Positions 14,252 through 17,026 of a stretch of DNA of 17,026 nt are shown one piece after another; position 1 is the stretch's first letter, and the number at the start of each line of letters is the position of its first letter. The translations under genes and the position numbers were made by a program. This stretch comes from an uncultured Clostridia bacterium (lineage in GTDB: Bacteria > Bacillota > Clostridia > Christensenellales > UBA1242): positions 1 through 17,026 of the forward strand of contig CALWRL010000010.1 of assembly GCA_944383945.1 (NCBI GenBank), written 5' to 3'. The notes under the pieces are model-generated. The model had not been told where the DNA came from. It was given only the letters and a program-made list of their open reading frames with translations, and ran no database searches.

Positions 14252-15526
14252 ATGAAAAAGTTGTTATATTCTCTAATTATTATTGTAGCAATTTTGCCTT
14301 TGGCATTTATTTTTTCTGCATGTAATGAAGAAAGTTCGGCTCCTCAAAATGATAGAATTGCTTTATCTTTAAGTATGGTTGAAGAAATTGATGATATGAT
14401 TTACAACGGAGAAACTTTAAAACCAAAAGTAGTTTTAAAACATGATAACAAAGTTTTAGTTGAAGGGAAAGATTATAACCTTTCATATGGAGAAAATGTT
14501 AATGCAGGTGATGGTGTTGTTTATATAACAGGGTGTGGAAATTATAGGCAAACAATTATTTGCAAATTTAAGATTTTGTCTTCTCTTCAAGAAAAACTTG
14601 ATACTTTAAAGACAGGGGAAACACTTGTTTTAAATCAAAATTACACAGGCAGTTTTAATATATCAAATGGTGTTACTCTTATAATTGATAAAAATTATGT
14701 TCTAAAAATAGATGGGGAAATTCATGTTGAAGAAAATGCAAGCATAATCAACAATGGGAAAATTATTGTTGACCAAAACGCTTCAATAAAATGTGATGAT
14801 GCACAAATGACAAATAACGGACAAATAACACTTTCTGGCGAAATTGTTGAATCTAGTTCAACAAAAGAAATTGTCAACACTGGTTTAATAATTATGAATG
14901 GTGGAGTTTTAAATGTTCCTAATTCATTTAAAAATGAAGGGGAAATTAGAATAACTTATGGAAGCATATTTTATGTAAACAATTTAAGTCAGCTAACCTC
15001 ATATAATAATATAATTAAAAGTAGCAATATTTCTGATAACAAAATTATTTTAGCGTCTAACATAGACTTGGAAGAAAGTTCTTTTACAAATTATAGAAAG
15101 ACTATTCTTGATTTTAATTCTTTTAGTTTAAATAATGGAACAATTTCTAACTATGGAACTCTTGTAATCAGAAGTGGAAAAGATGTAGCTAACGCATTGG
15201 CTTCTAGCAAAAGCGGTTCTAGTGTTATTGTTAAAGATATTAAATCAATTGAATTAACTGAAGTTGTTACTATTCCTAGTGGAGTTAATTTAATTTTTGC
15301 AAGCAGTTTAAGCATATCGTCTAATAATCCAAGCAATGCATATATAGATTGTAATGGAGCAATTATTGGGACGGAAAATATTAGTATGTTTCTTAATAGC
15401 GCAGGGATAATAAAAAATGCTGAAAATATTTACGATCAAAACACCATGTTGATTAATAATGTTAAAGCGGGAAAATATATCTGGAATTCAACAGAATTGA
15501 AATGGGAATATGTTCCACAGCAATGA
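14252..15526 (+). CDS. Secreted lipoprotein with MBG/YDG-like domain and beta-helix-like body
   Basis: 424 aa from the ATG at 14252, which has SD AAAGGAA at 7-nt spacing; an in-frame TTG at 14234 would precede the SD. Lipoprotein signal peptide 1-23 with lipobox FSAC and lipidated C24. Residues ~49-109 (MIYNGETLKPKVVL ... EGKDYNLSYGENVNAGDGVVYITGCGNYRQ) match the small Ig-like/MBG-type module often found in Firmicutes surface proteins. From ~110 the chain consists of short strand-turn units with repeating N-NG/GEI patterns (SNGVTLIIDKNYVLKIDGEIHVEENASIINNGKIIV is one 36-residue region, at ~132-167), suggesting a right-handed beta-solenoid. Probably an exposed, membrane-anchored binding or structural protein; no catalytic motif was recognised. 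The stop is TGA, the only one in the window. Confidence 0.8.
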   Translation: MKKLLYSLIIIVAILPLAFIFSACNEESSAPQNDRIALSLSMVEEIDDMIYNGETLKPKVVLKHDNKVLVEGKDYNLSYGENVNAGDGVVYITGCGNYRQTIICKFKILSSLQEKLDTLKTGETLVLNQNYTGSFNISNGVTLIIDKNYVLKIDGEIHVEENASIINNGKIIVDQNASIKCDDAQMTNNGQITLSGEIVESSSTKEIVNTGLIIMNGGVLNVPNSFKNEGEIRITYGSIFYVNNLSQLTSYNNIIKSSNISDNKIILASNIDLEESSFTNYRKTILDFNSFSLNNGTISNYGTLVIRSGKDVANALASSKSGSSVIVKDIKSIELTEVVTIPSGVNLIFASSLSISSNNPSNAYIDCNGAIIGTENISMFLNSAGIIKNAENIYDQNTMLINNVKAGKYIWNSTELKWEYVPQQ

Positions 15527-15558
15527 AATAAGTTTAAATAAGCAAGGAGATTGTTTCT

Positions 15559-15996
15559 ATGAAAGAAAATAGAGTTGGAAAGCTTAGTTATGTTAAGTTA
15601 AATGACGGAAGTTTTACATACTTGTTTGAATTATTTGAAAAAGTTGAAATAATGGATTCTGAAGGAAATAAAAAATTAAAATTGAAATTAATTGAAAAAA
15701 ATGCAGATGAAAATTTTGAAACAATTTTTGGCTGCGATGAAGATGATTATCCTTTGGTAAAAAAGTATATTGAAGAGGGATTGGATTTGTATTGTTATTT
15801 TGATGATGGGGAAGTTGTTTCTTCTTTAAAATTTCTTAGTTTAAATTTGGGAAATGGATATGGAAAAGATGTTTTAAAAAGTGTTGAGGATTTGGAAAGG
15901 TTTATAAATGCAGATGAAAAAGTTTTTGCAAAAAATTATGCTAACGCGCTTGTTTTAGCAAAAATAGCTACCAACTGCAATGATATGGAAGCGTAG
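15559..15996 (+). CDS. Conserved-looking acidic protein of unknown function
   Basis: 145 aa; I do not recognise the family. Strong SD AAGGAGA (15544-15550) and a normal codon pattern support it as real. No signal peptide, TM helix or cysteine cluster (two isolated Cys in FGCDEDD and LYCYFDD, one near the end). N-terminal half looks beta-rich (GSFTYLFELFEKVEIMD, KLKLKLIEK), then an acidic patch DEDDY, a DLYCYFDDGEVVSSLKFL strand pair, and two C-terminal helices. A distant DUF1292-like character was considered from size and acidity, without motif support. It lies 32 bp after the lipoprotein gene with no terminator between, and ends just before the promoter of the large RNA at 16005, so transcripts may read into it. 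Confidence 0.7.
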   Translation: MKENRVGKLSYVKLNDGSFTYLFELFEKVEIMDSEGNKKLKLKLIEKNADENFETIFGCDEDDYPLVKKYIEEGLDLYCYFDDGEVVSSLKFLSLNLGNGYGKDVLKSVEDLERFINADEKVFAKNYANALVLAKIATNCNDMEA

Positions 15997-16004
15997 CAAG
16001 ATAG

Positions 16005-16033
16005 TTGTATTTTTTATAAGTTTATAGTATAAT
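16005..16033 (+). promoter_or_regulatory. Promoter of the large structured RNA (OLE)
   Basis: TTGTAT at 16005-16010, exactly 17-bp spacer, perfect TATAAT at 16028-16033. Predicted start ~16040-16041, where the G-rich RNA-like sequence begins. Confidence 0.8.
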
Positions 16034-16040
16034 ATACTTA

Positions 16041-16645
16041 AGCGAAGGCGCAGTATTCTAGTCAAATGAACTTGCTTGGAAGGCGTTAAAAGCGTTAAAT
16101 GGCATATCTGTGAAGTTTCTGGTGTTGGCTTTGGTTGCCCAAACTGGGGCTTATGCTGGAAGTTAAGATTTTTGGGAGCGCTGTAATGGCATACAGAGGT
16201 GGCCCAAATTTCGTGGAGACCCATACCGGTGGTTCCGTTAGAGGTTCTACTGATTGGGAAGAACCTGCATTGCGGTAAAAAAATTGCTGTGTGCAGTGTA
16301 GCCAGCCTTGAGTGAAGTTGTTGGGATAAAATTTATTTAAAACTGTTTTGGCCAAAATGGTTTTAAAGCGAAAAAGCAAATTTTTGAAATTCACTTTGCA
16401 AAAAAGGATAAGAGCATAATTCATTTGTTTGAGAAATTCTCTAGACTGTTTGCTTTGGCATTTTGCTTTGGGGATTATAGTGTGGTCTTAGTGGCGATTC
16501 GGTGATGTTCGACCCTTAAAAGGAAACTGCTTTTACGGCGACGAAAAGTGGGTTGGCGGGAAATCCAACCGAACCTATGCTGCAAGGTTTACTCAGAGTA
16601 AAGCCTTTGCTTAAAGAAGGTTAGTGTAAACAACCTTCTTTTTTT
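16041..16645 (+). ncRNA. ole: OLE RNA (ornate, large, extremophilic RNA)
   Basis: About 605 nt between a consensus promoter and an intrinsic terminator, the length known for OLE RNA (~610 nt). The stretch is visibly richer in G and C than its surroundings and has no SD-preceded ORF. Local helices: CTGTA/TACAG (16181-16185 with 16192-16196), AGGTTCT/AGAACCT (16242-16248 with 16260-16266), CTTTT/AAAAG (16530-16534 with 16544-16548), GGTTGG/CCAACC (16551-16556 with 16565-16570) and a compound helix GCAAGG..CCTTTGC enclosing TTTACT/AGTAAA (16582-16610). It is followed 44 nt later by an OapA-like membrane protein, the OLE partner normally encoded next to the RNA. OLE forms membrane-bound ribonucleoprotein particles in Firmicutes, linked to alcohol, cold and Mg2+ stress. 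RNase P and tmRNA hallmarks are lacking. The identity rests on size, structure and neighbour, plus family memory; no covariance search was run. Confidence 0.8.
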
Positions 16646-16646
16646 T
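16613..16646 (+). terminator. Intrinsic terminator of the OLE RNA
   Basis: Stem AAAGAAGGTT / AACCTTCTTT (16613-16622 with 16632-16641), 9-nt loop, T-run at 16639-16646. Confidence 0.9.
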
Positions 16647-16650
16647 ATGC

Positions 16651-16679
16651 TTGTTATATATTTATAATTGTGATATTAT
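16651..16679 (+). promoter_or_regulatory. oapA promoter, predicted leaderless or nearly so
   Basis: TTGTTA at 16651-16656, 17-bp spacer, TATTAT at 16674-16679. Predicted start 16686-16688, 1-3 nt before the ATG at 16689, with no SD. A second TATAAT (16663-16668) has only a T-run as -35. Confidence 0.55.
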
Positions 16680-16688
16680 ATATATTGT

Positions 16689-17026
16689 ATGGAAGAAAAT
16701 AATTTAAGAAATGAAAATAGTGAAGAAACTGAAATTAAAAAAGATTTAAAAGATAACAAACCTAAAAAAACAGATTTAAAAACAATTGCAAACAAGGCTA
16801 ATAAAAAAAAGCAACAAAAATGGTGGGTGTGGCCAGTTAAAATTTTGGTTATAACTCTTTTCCTTTCTTTGTCGTTTAGTGTTTTAAGCGACTTATTAAT
16901 GTCCAATGTTGGAATAGCTGTTTCATTGATTGTTGTTTTATTTTTGCTTGTTGTTGGAATTGTTTCGGATATGATTGGTGTTGCAACAACGGCATGCCAA
17001 ATAGAACCTTTTGCGGCAATGCGTTC
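16689..17026 (+). CDS. oapA: OLE-associated membrane protein OapA, N-terminal part (partial)
   Basis: 112 codons, open to the window end. Residues 1-44 are hydrophilic and lysine-rich (several KK pairs and KKK), a plausible RNA- or phospholipid-contacting tail. Two TM helices follow (~47-69 and ~74-98). The second ends in GIVSDMIGVATTACQIEPFAAMR, close to the GVAVTAA..PFHAM pattern I recall for OapA and to the start of the CorB/CNNM DUF21 membrane domain, in line with the proposed link of OLE to Mg2+. OapA dimers bind OLE RNA and anchor it to the membrane. The position directly after the OLE-like RNA is the strongest support. Alternative: an unrelated CorB-like hemolysin/transporter. The antisense ORF in this stretch is a shadow. 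Confidence 0.75.
   Translation, partial: MEENNLRNENSEETEIKKDLKDNKPKKTDLKTIANKANKKKQQKWWVWPVKILVITLFLSLSFSVLSDLLMSNVGIAVSLIVVLFLLVVGIVSDMIGVATTACQIEPFAAMR

Noticed and set aside
14071..14325. 84-aa plus-strand ORF
   Set aside because: Overlaps tRNA-Ser on the other strand and the lipoprotein promoter and signal peptide in another frame.
15524..15526. UGA recoded as tryptophan, suggested by the scarcity of TGA stops
   Set aside because: Tryptophans throughout are encoded by TGG, no reading frame contains an internal TGA, and the lipoprotein ends at TGA. Preference for TAA fits low G+C.
15955..16424. Two overlapping minus-strand ORFs (89 and 109 aa) across the large RNA
   Set aside because: No SD, compositions unlike any family, and they lie opposite a structured RNA with its own promoter and terminator. 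G-rich structured sequence often leaves such ORFs.
16041..16645. RNase P RNA, tmRNA or group II intron as the identity of the large RNA
   Set aside because: No RNase P core motifs (GAGGAAAGTCC and ACAGAA type), no tRNA-like ends with CCA or T-loop as in tmRNA, no reverse-transcriptase ORF or domain V of a group II intron. Size and the OapA-like neighbour favour OLE.
16676..16906. 76-aa minus-strand ORF
   Set aside because: Antisense to oapA, whose plus-strand frame is open to the window end and codes for a plausible TM protein.

Overview
The window comes from an AT-rich, low-G+C, Gram-positive-type (Firmicutes/Clostridia-like) genome. The evidence is AT-rich coding, strong Shine-Dalgarno (SD) sites at many genes, clear sigma-A-type promoters, and Firmicutes-specific genes and gene order: rpmB divergent from yloU-fakA, a YugP metallopeptidase, the sporulation protein YunB, and what I read as an OLE RNA with its partner gene oapA. 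YunB suggests an endospore former or a recent descendant of one. Exact lineage cannot be fixed from this sequence; an uncultured anaerobic Clostridia relative is my inference.

Layout. 1-476: 3' end of tcdA. 528-2709: small membrane protein, thioredoxin and two tandem YugP-like zinc metallopeptidases. 2748-4544: an unusually short alanyl-tRNA synthetase with its own promoter, ending at a terminator shared with convergent rpmB (4595-4777, minus). 4928-7046: asp23/yloU-fakA operon with promoter and terminator. 7047-7195: gene-free AT-rich stretch with a three-copy repeat. 7193-8517: single minus-strand alpha-oxoamine synthase unit resembling bacterial serine palmitoyltransferases. 8535-13055: pgk-tpiA followed without a visible terminator by an ABC exporter (ATPase plus FtsX-type permease). 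13112-13187: tRNA-Val(GAC). 13267-13974: yunB. 14053-14140: tRNA-Ser(CGA), minus. 14252-15526: lipoprotein with a beta-helix-like body. 15559-15996: unrecognised acidic protein. 16005-16646: promoter, ~600-nt structured G-rich non-coding RNA and terminator. 16689-window end: partial membrane protein matching OapA.

The outstanding element is the last one. A ~605-nt RNA gene with a textbook promoter, many hairpins, no credible ORF and an intrinsic terminator is followed at once by a membrane protein whose visible part resembles OapA. Together they look like the OLE RNA ribonucleoprotein system, a membrane-associated RNA complex linked to stress tolerance and Mg2+ homeostasis.

Two transcription patterns recur. 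At least three protein genes (528, 1275, 16689) have the promoter -10 element so close to the ATG, and no SD, that the mRNA should be leaderless. The promoters of rpmB, pgk-tpiA and both tRNAs share TTGNTW-N17-TAAACT, while most other units use TATAAT.
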